From the NCBI GenBank assembly GCA_017623575.1, contig JAGAOS010000029.1:62001-126000 (forward strand): a DNA stretch of 64,000 bases, read 5' to 3'. This DNA comes from Clostridia bacterium. Lineage in GTDB: Bacteria; Bacillota; Clostridia; Oscillospirales; Acutalibacteraceae. The translations under genes were made by a program, and so were the position numbers. The notes beneath the pieces were generated by a model, which did not search any database, was not told the origin of the DNA, and saw only the letters and a program-made list of their open reading frames with translations. Numbering within the stretch: position 1 is the first letter of the stretch; the number at the start of each line of letters is the position of its first letter. Below are positions 8,795 through 17,937 of the stretch, piece by piece.

Positions 8795-9715
8795 ATGTAC
8801 ACCTTAAAATTAAAACCTGCTTTAAAGGATTATTTATGGGGCGGCACACGCCTTAAAACCGAATATAAAATGGAAAGCGATTTAGAAAAGGTTGCCGAAG
8901 CTTGGGTGCTTTCTACTCATAAAGATGGCGCGGGAATTGTTTTGAACGGTGAGCTTGCAGGCAAAACCCTTACCGAGGCAGTGGAGCTGTTTGGTAAGGA
9001 TTGCCTTGGCGAAAACGGTAAAAAGTTCAGTTATTTTCCTATTCTTATAAAGCTTATTGATGCTAAGGATGATCTCTCTGTTCAGGTGCATCCCAATGAT
9101 GAATATGCTTTAAGGGTTGAGGGTGAATACGGCAAAACCGAAATGTGGTACATTGTAGACTGTGAGGAGGGCGCAACCCTTTATTACGGTTTTAAGGAAG
9201 AGATCACTAAGGACGAATTTCGTGCAAAAATCGCTGATAACACTATTACCGATGTGCTTAATAAGGTTCCCGTTAAAAAGGGTGATGTTTTCTTCATTCC
9301 CTCAGGCACAATTCACGCAATTGGAAGCGGAATTTTAATTGCAGAAATTCAGCAAAATTCCAACACCACCTATCGCGTTTCGGATTACGGCAGGCTTGGA
9401 GCAGATGGTAAGCCGCGTCCCTTACATATTGATAAAGCGGTAGAGGTTACCTCACTTACACCGCCGCCCGTTCAAACCGATTTGCCCAAAGGTACTTTAG
9501 CAGAGTGTGAATACTTTAAGGTTCGCCTTTTTAGCACAGATGATGAAAAGCAAATTGAGGTGGATTCCTCATCCTTTACCTCACTTCTTTGTCTTGATGG
9601 CGAGGTTACCTTTGACGGTGTTACTTTGGTTAAGGGTGATTGTGCATTTATTCCTGCAAACAGCGGTAAAATCACATTCAGTGGCAGCGCAACACTTATT
9701 GAAAGCAGGGTGTAA
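8795..9715 (+). CDS. manA: Mannose-6-phosphate isomerase, class I
   Basis: Interconverts mannose-6-P and fructose-6-P in the cytoplasm. 306 residues from the ATG at 8795; an in-frame ATG at 8777 exists, but AAGGAG at 8780-8785 lies 9 bases before 8795 and inside the longer form. The short class I form shows the cupin zinc site: QVHPNDEYA, a downstream Glu (GKTEMWY) and SGTIHAIG. KPALKDYLWGG is the typical N-terminus. It gives mannose from polysaccharide degradation an entry to glycolysis, matching the carbohydrate theme of the window. Starts two bases after the ABC exporter stop and is followed three bases later by trmL. Confidence 0.93.
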   Translation: MYTLKLKPALKDYLWGGTRLKTEYKMESDLEKVAEAWVLSTHKDGAGIVLNGELAGKTLTEAVELFGKDCLGENGKKFSYFPILIKLIDAKDDLSVQVHPNDEYALRVEGEYGKTEMWYIVDCEEGATLYYGFKEEITKDEFRAKIADNTITDVLNKVPVKKGDVFFIPSGTIHAIGSGILIAEIQQNSNTTYRVSDYGRLGADGKPRPLHIDKAVEVTSLTPPPVQTDLPKGTLAECEYFKVRLFSTDDEKQIEVDSSSFTSLLCLDGEVTFDGVTLVKGDCAFIPANSGKITFSGSATLIESRV

Positions 9716-9718
9716 TTT

Positions 9719-10252
9719 TTGAGCATTTTAAACATTGTTCTGGTAGAGCCGGAAATCCCGCAGAATACAGGCAACATCGCCCGTACCTGCGCCGCAACGG
9801 GCGCCAGACTTCATATAGTGGAGCCTATGGGCTTTAAACCGGATGATAAACTGCTAAAACGCGCGGGTCTTGATTATTGGCACCTGCTGGATATAACCTA
9901 CTATAAAAATCTTGACGATTTTTTTGAAAAGAATAGTGGCGGAGAATTTTACTTTTTCACCACAAAGGGTCGCACCGTCTATTCAGATGTAAACTATCCT
10001 GATAATGCATATATCTTTTTTGGCAAGGAAACAAAGGGTCTGCCCGAAGAACTGCTTTTAAAATATCCCGACAGGGCAGTGCGCGTTCCAATGATAGGGG
10101 ATGCAAGAAGCCTTAACCTTTCCAATACAGTGGCTCTAGCCGCTTATGAGGTTCTCCGTCAGTGGGGATTCCCCGAGCTTCAGAATTACGGCGAGCTCCA
10201 CCGTTACGATTGGAATACAGGGGAAATAAGACCAGAGGAAATTAAAGGGTAA
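9719..10252 (+). CDS. trmL: tRNA (cytidine(34)-2'-O)-methyltransferase TrmL
   Basis: SPOUT-class methyltransferase that 2'-O-methylates the wobble base of tRNA-Leu. 177 residues. LVEPEIPQNTGNIARTCAATG at the N-terminus, FFGKETKGLPEELL in the middle and the C-terminal knot segment RVPMIGDARSLNLSNTVALAAYE are characteristic of the TrmL/YibK group. The start is a TTG at 9719, three bases after the manA stop; no other start would keep the complete first strand. Translational coupling to manA is likely. Confidence 0.92.
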   Translation: MSILNIVLVEPEIPQNTGNIARTCAATGARLHIVEPMGFKPDDKLLKRAGLDYWHLLDITYYKNLDDFFEKNSGGEFYFFTTKGRTVYSDVNYPDNAYIFFGKETKGLPEELLLKYPDRAVRVPMIGDARSLNLSNTVALAAYEVLRQWGFPELQNYGELHRYDWNTGEIRPEEIKG

Positions 10253-10313
10253 AAAATCGTCATATATCCCACAAAAAATATGCATCAAAACCATATATTT
10301 GGCAATAATTCTA

Positions 10314-10342
10314 TTGCAATTTGAAATGGTTTTTGGTAAAAT
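10314..10342 (+). promoter_or_regulatory. Promoter of the pgk-tpiA-gpmI cluster
   Basis: TTGCAA at 10314-10319 and TAAAAT at 10337-10342 with a 17-bp spacer, in the 144-bp gap before pgk. No operator repeat was recognised nearby. Confidence 0.6.
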
Positions 10343-10396
10343 AATCTTTGTAGAAGTTTTAACAAACTAATTCTATCTTGAAAGGATGTTTTTTAA

Positions 10397-11587
10397 ATGG
10401 CAGCACTTAACAAAAAAACCATTGAGGATATTGAAGTTAAGGGCAAGAGAGTTCTTGTTCGTTGCGATTTCAATGTTCCGCTTAAAGAGGGCGTTATCAC
10501 TAACGATAAAAGAATTGTAGCCTCTCTTCCCACCATTAAGTATTTACTTGACAACGGCGCAAAGGTTATTCTTTGCTCACATCTTGGCAGACCCAAGGGT
10601 GAAGTTGTTCCCGAGTTTTCCTTAAAGCCCGTTGCAGCTCGTCTTTCTGAGCTTTTAGGTTTAGAAGTTAAAATGGCTTGTGATGTTGTTGGCGAGTGCG
10701 CTAACAAATTAGCAGCAGAGCTTAAAGAGGGCGAGGTTCTTCTTTTAGAGAATGTTCGTTACGAAAAGGGCGAAACCAAAAACGATCCCGAGCTTTCTAA
10801 GAAGTTTGCAGACCTTGCAGATATCTTTGTAAACGATGCATTCGGTTCTGCTCACCGCGCACATTCTTCTACCACAGGTGTTGCAGATTATATCCCCGCA
10901 GTTGGCGGTTACCTCATCAATAAAGAAATCGAGTTTATCGGCGGCGCTTTAGAGGCTCCCAAGCGTCCTTTGGTTGCTATCCTTGGTGGCGCAAAGGTTG
11001 CAGATAAAATCGGTGTTATCACCAACCTTATTGACAAGGTTGATACCCTTATCATCGGTGGCGGTATGGCTTACACCTTTATGAAGTGCTTAGGCTATAG
11101 CATTGGTACATCTCTTTTAGACGAGGAAAATGTTGAAACCGCAAAAGAAATGATGGCTAAGGCTGAGGCTAAGGGCGTTAAGTTCCTTATTCCTGTTGAT
11201 AACAGAGTAGGTAAAGAGTATGATGAGAATACCGAGCATATGCTTGTTGATTCTGATAATATTCCCGATGGCTGGATGGGTCTTGACATCGGTCCTAAGA
11301 CCGAAAAGCTCTTTGCAGATGCTTTGGTAGATGCAGGCACCGTTATCTGGAACGGACCTATGGGCGTTTCCGAGTGGGAAAACTTTGCAAGCGGTACCAT
11401 TGCAGTTGCTACTGCAGTTGCTAACTCCGGTGCTATTTCTGTTATCGGTGGCGGTGACTCTGTTGCAGCAGTTACCAAGCTTGGTTTTGCAGATAAAATG
11501 AGCCACATTTCTACCGGTGGCGGCGCTTCTCTTGAATTCTTAGAGGGTAAAGAGCTTCCCGGTATTGCCGCTCTCAACGATAAATAA
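10397..11587 (+). CDS. pgk: Phosphoglycerate kinase
   Basis: Transfers phosphate from 1,3-bisphosphoglycerate to ADP in lower glycolysis. 396 residues, the standard length. The substrate-binding N-domain shows [13 protein letters not shown] and HLGRP; the hinge and nucleotide-binding C-domain show [25 protein letters not shown] and the GGGDSVAAV loop. First of three consecutive glycolytic genes (pgk, tpiA, gpmI) in pathway-neighbour order; gapA is not in the window. Codon use is strongly biased, as expected for a highly expressed gene. AAAGGA lies upstream of the ATG. Confidence 0.97.
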   Translation: MAALNKKTIEDIEVKGKRVLVRCDFNVPLKEGVITNDKRIVASLPTIKYLLDNGAKVILCSHLGRPKGEVVPEFSLKPVAARLSELLGLEVKMACDVVGECANKLAAELKEGEVLLLENVRYEKGETKNDPELSKKFADLADIFVNDAFGSAHRAHSSTTGVADYIPAVGGYLINKEIEFIGGALEAPKRPLVAILGGAKVADKIGVITNLIDKVDTLIIGGGMAYTFMKCLGYSIGTSLLDEENVETAKEMMAKAEAKGVKFLIPVDNRVGKEYDENTEHMLVDSDNIPDGWMGLDIGPKTEKLFADALVDAGTVIWNGPMGVSEWENFASGTIAVATAVANSGAISVIGGGDSVAAVTKLGFADKMSHISTGGGASLEFLEGKELPGIAALNDK

Positions 11588-11606
11588 TTTAAAAAAGTAT
11601 TCTACT

Positions 11607-11633
11607 TTAGCCGTCGTTTTTTGCGACGGCTAA
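11607..11633 (+). other. Intercistronic hairpin between pgk and tpiA
   Basis: A perfect 10-bp stem (TTAGCCGTCG / CGACGGCTAA) with a T-rich loop, but no T-run after the 3' arm. It therefore looks more like a processing or stability hairpin, or a weak terminator, than a standard intrinsic terminator. Confidence 0.55.
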
Positions 11634-11682
11634 AGGCATATTATAAAATAAATGAATTTTTATTATTTTGGAGGAAAACATA

Positions 11683-12450
11683 ATGAATAAAGCAAAGCGT
11701 TCTGCAGTTATTGCAGGTAACTGGAAAATGAATAAAACCCCCGCTGAAACTACCGCTCTTATTAACGAAATGAAGCCCCTCGTTGCAGGTGCAGATTGTG
11801 ATGTAGTTCTCTGCGTACCCTTTATTGACATTGCCGCAGCTGTCGAGGCTGCAAAAGGCTCTAATATTAAAATCGGTGCTGAGAATGTTCACTTCAAGGC
11901 TTCCGGTGCTTATACAGGCGAAATCTCTGCCGAGATGCTTACCGCCGCAGGTGTTGAGTATGTTGTCATCGGTCATAGCGAGAGAAGACAGTACTTTGGT
12001 GAAACCGATCAGACCGTAAACCTCCGTACCCTTGCTGCATTAAACGCAGGTCTTAAGGCTATTGTTTGCGTAGGCGAAACCTTAGAGCAGAGAGAGCTTG
12101 GCTACACCGAAACCCTTTTAAAATATCAGACCAAAATGGCTCTTACCAATGTAACTGAGGAGCAGCTTAAAAATGTTATTATCGCTTATGAGCCTGTTTG
12201 GGCTATCGGTACAGGTGTTACTGCTACTGCTGACCAGGCAGATGAGGGCAACGGCTTTGTTCGTGCCGCTATTGCCGAAGCTTACGGCGCTGATGTTGCT
12301 GAAACCGTTACCATTCAGTATGGCGGTTCTATGAATGCAAAGAATGCAGATGAGCTTGTTGCTAAGGTAAATGTTGACGGTGGTCTTATCGGTGGCGCAT
12401 CCCTTAAAGCAGAGGATTTCTCTGTAATTGTTAAGGCTGCCAGCAAATAA
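11683..12450 (+). CDS. tpiA: Triosephosphate isomerase
   Basis: Interconverts dihydroxyacetone phosphate and glyceraldehyde-3-P. 255 residues from ATG 11683, chosen because GGAGG at 11670-11674 is 8 bases upstream; an in-frame TTG at 11668 would overlap that site. Catalytic elements are all present: GNWKMNK (Lys), IGHSERRQYFGE (His), AYEPVWAIGTG (Glu and the flexible loop) and the phosphate-binding GGSMNAKNA and GLIGGASL loops. Second gene of the glycolytic cluster. Confidence 0.97.
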   Translation: MNKAKRSAVIAGNWKMNKTPAETTALINEMKPLVAGADCDVVLCVPFIDIAAAVEAAKGSNIKIGAENVHFKASGAYTGEISAEMLTAAGVEYVVIGHSERRQYFGETDQTVNLRTLAALNAGLKAIVCVGETLEQRELGYTETLLKYQTKMALTNVTEEQLKNVIIAYEPVWAIGTGVTATADQADEGNGFVRAAIAEAYGADVAETVTIQYGGSMNAKNADELVAKVNVDGGLIGGASLKAEDFSVIVKAASK

Positions 12451-12477
12451 TCGGCTTTATTGAAAGGAAAACTATCA

Positions 12478-13992
12478 ATGAAAAAACCCGTTGTTTTATG
12501 CATTATGGATGGTTTTGGTATTCGCGAAAGTAAAGAAGGTAATGCTATTCTTTCTGCAAATACCCCTAACCTTACCAAACTTTTTAAAGAAAATCCCTTC
12601 ACTACCATTGGCGCCTCGGGTCTTGATGTTGGTCTGCCCGACGGACAAATGGGTAACAGTGAGGTAGGTCATACCAACATTGGCGCAGGTCGCGTTGTGT
12701 ATCAGATGCTTGTTAAGATTTCTAAATCTATTGAGGATGGCGATTTCTTTAACATTGATTGCCTTAAAGCCGCAGTAGAAAACTGCAAGAAAAACGATTC
12801 TGCACTTCATTGCATTGGTCTTCTTTCTGATGGCGGCGTTCATAGCCATATTGAGCATCTTTACGGCATCTTAGAGCTTGCAAAGAAAAACGGTCTTACT
12901 AAGGTTTATGTTCATTGCCTTATGGATGGTCGCGATGTTTCCACTACCTCTGGTGTTGGCTTTATTAAGGATTTGCAGGCAAAAATGTCCGAGCTCGGTG
13001 TTGGTAAAATCGCATCTGTTATGGGTCGTTACTATGCAATGGACCGTGACTTCGCTTGGGACCGCGTTGAAAAGGCTTATGCCGCAATGGTTTACGGCGA
13101 GGGTATTCAGGCTTCTGACCCTGTTAAGGCTATGGAAGAATCCTATGCAAAGGATGTTACCGATGAGTTTATCGTTCCCACCGTTGTGGATAAGGAAGGT
13201 ATGATTAAGGCTAACGATAGCGTTATATCCTTCAACTTCCGTCCCGACCGCGCAAGACAGTTCACCCGCGCCTTTGTGGATGAGGCTTTTGACGGTTTTG
13301 AGCGCAAGAACGGTTTCTTCCCCTTAAATTATGTTTGTATGACTCAGTATGATGAAACCATGCCAAATGTTACCGTTGCTTTCCCTCCCGAGGAGCTTAA
13401 AATGACCCTCGGTGAGTATCTTGCCGCAAATAATATGACCCAGCTTCGCATTGCCGAAACTCAAAAGTATGCCCATGTAACATTTTTCTTTAACGGTGGT
13501 GAGGAAAAAACCTTTGAGGGTGAGGATAGAATTCTTATTCAATCCCCCGATGTTCCCACCTTTGATTTGCAGCCCGAAATGAGCGCACATCCCGTATGTG
13601 ATGCAGTATGTGAGCAGATTTCATCCGGCAAGTATGATGCCGTTATATTAAACTTTGCAAACTGTGATATGGTTGGTCATACAGGTGTTTTTGATGCCGC
13701 AGTAAAGGCGGTTGAGGCTGTTGATACCTGTGTAGGCAAGGTTGTTAAAGCGGCTACCGAAATTGGCGGCGCGGTTATTATTACTGCCGACCACGGTAAT
13801 GCCGACTATATGTATGATGAAAAGGGCGAGCCCTTTACTCCTCATACCACTAACCCCGTTCCCTTCTGTGTTGTAGGCTATCCTTGTGAGCTTCGTGAAG
13901 GTGGTCGTCTTGCAGACATCGCACCCTCTATGCTCAAGATTTTAGGTCTTAGCCAGCCTGCCGAAATGAACGGCGAAAGTATTATTAAATAG
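12478..13992 (+). CDS. gpmI: 2,3-bisphosphoglycerate-independent phosphoglycerate mutase
   Basis: Interconverts 3- and 2-phosphoglycerate with two Mn ions. 504 residues from ATG 12478, with AAAGGA 9 bases upstream; an in-frame TTG at 12460 is rejected because it contains the ribosome site. LCIMDGFGIRE gives the first metal ligand, MGNSEVGHTNIGAGR the phospho-serine, DGRDVSTTSG the substrate site, and DHGNADYM plus the later HTTNPVPF the second metal set. Closes the pgk-tpiA-gpmI run; enolase is not in the window. A small DUF1858 gene follows 10 bp later. Confidence 0.96.
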   Translation: MKKPVVLCIMDGFGIRESKEGNAILSANTPNLTKLFKENPFTTIGASGLDVGLPDGQMGNSEVGHTNIGAGRVVYQMLVKISKSIEDGDFFNIDCLKAAVENCKKNDSALHCIGLLSDGGVHSHIEHLYGILELAKKNGLTKVYVHCLMDGRDVSTTSGVGFIKDLQAKMSELGVGKIASVMGRYYAMDRDFAWDRVEKAYAAMVYGEGIQASDPVKAMEESYAKDVTDEFIVPTVVDKEGMIKANDSVISFNFRPDRARQFTRAFVDEAFDGFERKNGFFPLNYVCMTQYDETMPNVTVAFPPEELKMTLGEYLAANNMTQLRIAETQKYAHVTFFFNGGEEKTFEGEDRILIQSPDVPTFDLQPEMSAHPVCDAVCEQISSGKYDAVILNFANCDMVGHTGVFDAAVKAVEAVDTCVGKVVKAATEIGGAVIITADHGNADYMYDEKGEPFTPHTTNPVPFCVVGYPCELREGGRLADIAPSMLKILGLSQPAEMNGESIIK

Positions 13993-14002
13993 GAGAATTA
14001 AA

Positions 14003-14203
14003 ATGGAAGTAACAAAAGATTCAATAATTGGCGATATTCTTGATTATGACCGTGATACCGCAGAGTATTTCTTTGAAATTGGTATGCACTGCCTTGGCTG
14101 TCCTGCTTCCCGCGGTGAAAGCATTGCTCAGGCTTGTGCAGTTCACGGAACCGATGCTGATGAGCTTGTTGAAAAGCTTAACGCACATTTTGCAGGAAAA
14201 TAA
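14003..14203 (+). CDS. DUF1858 small redox-disulfide protein
   Basis: 66 residues. It matches the small hybrid-cluster-protein-associated / DUF1858 family: an N-terminal VTKDSIIGDIL helix, the YFFEIGMHCLGCPASRGESIAQACAVHG core with a C-x2-C pair, and a short C-terminal helix. Family members are thought to carry a redox-active disulfide or bind a metal or cluster; the partner is unknown here. It follows gpmI by 10 bp and precedes trmK by 2 bp, so it is probably in the same transcript, which may be coincidental clustering. Confidence 0.85.
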   Translation: MEVTKDSIIGDILDYDRDTAEYFFEIGMHCLGCPASRGESIAQACAVHGTDADELVEKLNAHFAGK

Positions 14204-14205
14204 TA

Positions 14206-14898
14206 ATGCCAATTCTTAACAAACGGCTTACTTTAGCCGCCGAAATGTTAGGGCAGGTTAAAAGCGTGGCGGATATTGGTACCGACCACGCTTTTTTGCC
14301 TATATATTTAATTAAAGAGGGGCTTGCCGAAAGGGTAATTGCTTGCGATATTGCGGAGGGACCTTTGTCGGTTGCAAAAGCTAATATTACAAAATATGGT
14401 TTAGCAGATAAAATCGAGCTTCGCCTTGCTAACGGTCTTTTGGGACTTGAGCCAAATGAGGTAGATGCAGTTACCATACTGGGTATGGGTGGCGAAACAA
14501 TTGCCGATATTTTAACAGATTCTCCTTGGGTAAAAAATCCCGATATTACCCTTATTCTGCAACCAATGTCCTGTGATGACAGACTTCGTGAATATCTTTT
14601 ATGTGAAGGCTTTGAAATTAAGTCAGAATTAGGCGTAGAATCCCAAGGTCGATTTTATACCGTAATGAAGGTGGCTTTTTCGGGTAACATACCCAAAGTA
14701 GGGAAAGAGTATAAATACATAGGTAAGCTTCTGGAAAATCCCAATGCCGCCGCAATTACCTTTGTGAATAACCGCCTTAAAAGTATGAAGGCTTGTATGC
14801 GTGATATTGAAAAGGTTGAACGCAAAAGGGATTTATATAACGAACTGAAATTAGCAACCGAAGCAATCGAAAAAATGGTGACTAACTATGTTAAATAA
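14206..14898 (+). CDS. trmK: tRNA (adenine(22)-N1)-methyltransferase TrmK
   Basis: SAM-dependent methyltransferase that forms m1A22 in tRNA. 230 residues with the class I core VADIGTDHAFLPIYLI (SAM-binding GxD motif) and the conserved TrmK segments LGMGGETIADIL and LILQPMSCDDRLREYL, followed by the C-terminal coiled-coil helices. It is normally paired with an Nif3-like gene, which is absent here. Starts two bases after DUF1858; its 3' end overlaps the next gene by 11 bases. Confidence 0.92.
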   Translation: MPILNKRLTLAAEMLGQVKSVADIGTDHAFLPIYLIKEGLAERVIACDIAEGPLSVAKANITKYGLADKIELRLANGLLGLEPNEVDAVTILGMGGETIADILTDSPWVKNPDITLILQPMSCDDRLREYLLCEGFEIKSELGVESQGRFYTVMKVAFSGNIPKVGKEYKYIGKLLENPNAAAITFVNNRLKSMKACMRDIEKVERKRDLYNELKLATEAIEKMVTNYVK

Positions 14899-15250
14899 AA
14901 AGCTTTCTGTTATTATACCAATTGTATCAGCAGGTATTATGTATATTTTATATTTAATATTTGGTGTGGCAGAAAATAAAATAAATATGCTGCTAATAAC
15001 TCCTATTGTTTCATTACTTGCTTTTTGGGGCGTTTTCTTAATACTTTTTATTATATTTAAAAGCAGTCTTCCGTCTGCTAAATACAAAACATTTATCAAA
15101 TACTTTTTCTTAATATGTTTTGTATTTTATGCTTTGTTTTCGGGAGTTAGTTTTATAATGAATGTTAAAAGCGGTTTTTCACCTATTATATGTATATGTA
15201 TGGTATCTTGCGGAGCCGTTGCATTTGCACATAAAAAAACACAAAAATAA
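14888..15250 (+). CDS. Hypothetical four-helix membrane protein
   Basis: 120 residues, not recognised. Four hydrophobic segments are visible (about residues 6-26, 34-58, 68-90 and 98-113), with a basic KKTQK tail, so a small integral membrane protein. It overlaps trmK by 11 bases, implying translational coupling, and is followed 12 bp later by the YdcF-like gene. No functional motif seen. Confidence 0.6.
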   Translation: MLNKKLSVIIPIVSAGIMYILYLIFGVAENKINMLLITPIVSLLAFWGVFLILFIIFKSSLPSAKYKTFIKYFFLICFVFYALFSGVSFIMNVKSGFSPIICICMVSCGAVAFAHKKTQK

Positions 15251-15262
15251 ACCGGCGGTGAG

Positions 15263-15865
15263 ATGATGTTAAAAAGAAAATCAATAATAATTATATCAAT
15301 TATCGCTATAATTTTATCTATTTTAATAGGTTTAATTGCTACCGCTGTAAGCATACTCAGTTACGGTGAAAAGGATGAAAAGCAGGTAGCTGATGTGGCA
15401 ATCGTTCTTGGTGCGGCATTGGATTATAATACGGTTTCTCCCGTCTACCGTGAAAGAATAAACCACGCAATCACCCTTTATAATGAGGGCTATGTAAAGA
15501 ATATTATTCTTACAGGTGGAGTAGGAGAGGGCAATATCTATTCTGATGCATTCATTGCTATGGAGTATGCTTTTTCAAAGGGTGTACCTAAAAATGTAAT
15601 TCTTTTGGAAGAAAAATCAACCGTTACCGAAGAAAATATTTTGTTTTCTAAAAAAATAATGGAAGATAATAATTTTAAAACTGCAATAGTAGTAAGTGAC
15701 CCCATCCATATGAAAAGGGCTATGCTTATGGCAGAGGATTACGGCTTAACAGCATATCCCTCACCAACCCCCACAACAATGTATAAAACCAATCAAACCA
15801 AGTATCCGTTTCTTGCAAGAGAAACCATTTTATACATTGAATATTTATTTTTAAGAATTTTTTAG
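15263..15865 (+). CDS. YdcF/SanA family (DUF218) membrane-anchored protein
   Basis: 200 residues. One N-terminal membrane helix (residues ~7-28) anchors a DUF218 domain: VAIVLGAALDYNTVSP, RINHAITLYNEGYVKNIILTGG, ENILFSKKIMED and VSDPIHMKRAMLMAEDYG. SanA/ElyC/YdcF proteins act in envelope or peptidoglycan-precursor lipid metabolism, but the exact reaction is unsettled. Start may be ATG 15263 or 15266. Last gene of the run starting at pgk. Confidence 0.8.
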   Translation: MMLKRKSIIIISIIAIILSILIGLIATAVSILSYGEKDEKQVADVAIVLGAALDYNTVSPVYRERINHAITLYNEGYVKNIILTGGVGEGNIYSDAFIAMEYAFSKGVPKNVILLEEKSTVTEENILFSKKIMEDNNFKTAIVVSDPIHMKRAMLMAEDYGLTAYPSPTPTTMYKTNQTKYPFLARETILYIEYLFLRIF

Positions 15866-15913
15866 TAAAGTTTTTATGGGTCAAAAAATCCTCTATAAAA
15901 AAATTAAAAATTA

Positions 15914-15956
15914 AACCGCTTTTGGGGTTGACTTTTTAATCATAAGCGGTTATATT
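15914..15956 (+). promoter_or_regulatory. Promoter of the second ABC exporter, with flanking inverted repeat
   Basis: TTGACT at 15928-15933 and TATATT at 15951-15956 are 17 bp apart. The inverted repeat AACCGCTT (15914-15921) / AAGCGGTT (15944-15951) brackets the -35 box and touches the -10 box, so it could be an operator. Confidence 0.5.
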
Positions 15957-16025
15957 ATTCTCGAAAACACAAACCACTACATAAAATTAACCTTAAAACA
16001 GGTAGCTGTTCAGGAGGGGTCTTTT

Positions 16026-17849
16026 ATGAGTAAGCAAAGTAAACGAGTCACTAAAACACATTTGCATTTTGATGATAGTGAATTACTACGGCAGGAAAGG
16101 AACTTCATTTCCTATTATGCAGATGGCAATAAAAAATCAATTTCTTTATTGCTAAAGCTGTATAACGGGCATTATGTGAGGTTGCTCTTTTCGGCCGTTT
16201 TCTTTTTAATTAAAGAAAGTCCCGGTTGGGTAATTCCCATAGTTACATCCTATGTTATTAATCTTGTAACGGTACAGCAGGATGGAAATGTATCCAAAAT
16301 GGTATTTGCGCTTTTGGGGCTTGCCCTTTTGGTTGCCTTAAATCTACCTACACATTATATACATACCAAGCTTTTTGCCATAGCAAGGCGCAGTGTGGAG
16401 GCAGGTCTCCGCGGCGCTATGATTCGTAAGCTTCAGCAGCTTTCAATCTCATTCCATAAGGAAATGCAGTCGGGTAGAATTCAGTCCAAGGTAATGCGAG
16501 ATGTAGAAGCTATTGAAGCTTTATCAAGTCAGGTGTTTACAAATGTATTTGGTATAGTTACAAATCTTGCAATTTCTCTTGGCGTAATTCTTGTAACCAA
16601 CTGGGTTGTGTTTATATTCTTTTTGCTCTGTACCCCTGTTGCATCCCTTATTATAGTGGCTTTTCGTAAGAAAATGAGTAAAAGTAATAGCGATTTTCGT
16701 CAAGGTATTGAGCAAACCTCGGCAGATGTTTTAGATATGGTGGAGCTTATCCCCGTTACCCGAGCCCACGCATTAGAGGAAAATGAAATTAAAAAATTCA
16801 CGAACCAGCTTAATATGGTTGCCGAAAAAGGATATAGACTGGATATTATTCAGCAGGTATTTGGCGCAAGCAGTTGGGTAATATTTCAAATGTTTCAGAT
16901 TCTCTGCCTTGGTGTTACCGCCTATATGGCGTATAGGGGCGATATTTCGGTAGGTGAGGTTGCACTTTATCAAACATATTTTGGCAATATAGTAAACCGT
17001 ATTTCGGGTCTTGTAGGTCTTCTTCCCACAATTTCAAAGGGTACAGAATCACTTGTATCTATTGGCGAAATTTTAAGTGCTAATGATGTTGAAGATAATG
17101 CAGGCAAAAAGAAGCTTAAAACGCTTGAGGGCGAATTTGAATTTAAAAATGTCTGTTTCTCATATACTCCCGAAAAGAAGATTCTTAATGATTTCAGTCT
17201 TAAGGTTGAAAAGGGTCAGACAATAGCTCTTGTAGGTGAGTCGGGTGCGGGTAAATCCACCGTACTTAATATGGTTATTGGTTTTAATAAAGCAACATCG
17301 GGTGATATTTTTATTGACGGAAATAAAATATCGGATATAGATTTACGAAGCTATCGCCGTCACATAGCCGTTGTGCCGCAAACAAGCGTGCTTTTTTCAG
17401 GCACCATAAGGGATAACATAACCTACGGCTTGCCATCAGTAAGCAAAAAACAGTTGGACGATGCCGTAAAAGCCGCAAATCTTACTTCGTTTATTGAATC
17501 GCTTCCACAGGGACTTGACACAGTAGTAGGTGAGCACGGAGGCAAGCTTTCGGGCGGTCAGAGGCAAAGGATTTCCATTGCTCGCGCAATTATCCGTAAT
17601 CCCAAGGTGATTATTTTAGATGAGGCTACCAGTGCGCTGGATAGCGTAAGTGAAAAGGAAATTCAGGATGCAATTGAAAACCTTACCCGCGAGCGCACAA
17701 CCTTTATAGTAGCCCACAGACTTTCAACTATTCGCAATGCAGATAGAATTGCAGTTATGCGTAACGGTCACTGTACTGAGTATGGTACCTTTGATGAGCT
17801 TATGGCACTTAAAGGTGAGTTTTATCAAATGAAAACCTTGCAGTCATAG
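16026..17849 (+). CDS. ABC exporter, fused permease and ATPase
   Basis: 607 residues. A ~45-residue N-terminal tail is followed by a six-helix exporter membrane domain and a canonical nucleotide-binding domain: Walker A VGESGAGKST, signature LSGGQRQR, Walker B VIILDEATSA, H-loop VAHRLS. Substrate unknown; the family exports lipids, peptides or drugs as dimers. It has its own promoter with an inverted repeat, AGGAGGGG 11-18 bases before the ATG, and ends at a bidirectional terminator, so it is monocistronic. Confidence 0.9.
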   Translation: MSKQSKRVTKTHLHFDDSELLRQERNFISYYADGNKKSISLLLKLYNGHYVRLLFSAVFFLIKESPGWVIPIVTSYVINLVTVQQDGNVSKMVFALLGLALLVALNLPTHYIHTKLFAIARRSVEAGLRGAMIRKLQQLSISFHKEMQSGRIQSKVMRDVEAIEALSSQVFTNVFGIVTNLAISLGVILVTNWVVFIFFLLCTPVASLIIVAFRKKMSKSNSDFRQGIEQTSADVLDMVELIPVTRAHALEENEIKKFTNQLNMVAEKGYRLDIIQQVFGASSWVIFQMFQILCLGVTAYMAYRGDISVGEVALYQTYFGNIVNRISGLVGLLPTISKGTESLVSIGEILSANDVEDNAGKKKLKTLEGEFEFKNVCFSYTPEKKILNDFSLKVEKGQTIALVGESGAGKSTVLNMVIGFNKATSGDIFIDGNKISDIDLRSYRRHIAVVPQTSVLFSGTIRDNITYGLPSVSKKQLDDAVKAANLTSFIESLPQGLDTVVGEHGGKLSGGQRQRISIARAIIRNPKVIILDEATSALDSVSEKEIQDAIENLTRERTTFIVAHRLSTIRNADRIAVMRNGHCTEYGTFDELMALKGEFYQMKTLQS

Positions 17850-17885
17850 CAAAGAAAACCGTTATAATAAATAGAGAATATTATT

Positions 17886-17935
17886 AAACCTGCAAAAGTA
17901 ATGCTTATAAATGCGTTACATTTGCAGGTTTTTGT
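17886..17935. terminator. Bidirectional terminator between convergent genes
   Basis: A long hairpin: AAACCTGCAAA pairs with TTTGCAGGTTT, continued inside by GTAATGC/GCGTTAC with one G-U pair. It has T-runs on both strands and lies between the ABC exporter (+) and the small membrane protein (-). Confidence 0.8.
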
Positions 17936-17937
17936 TT

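Noticed and set aside
11095..11577. Minus-strand frames of 160 and 129 codons inside pgk
   Set aside because: Shadows of strongly biased pgk codons; no start signals and no plausible protein features.
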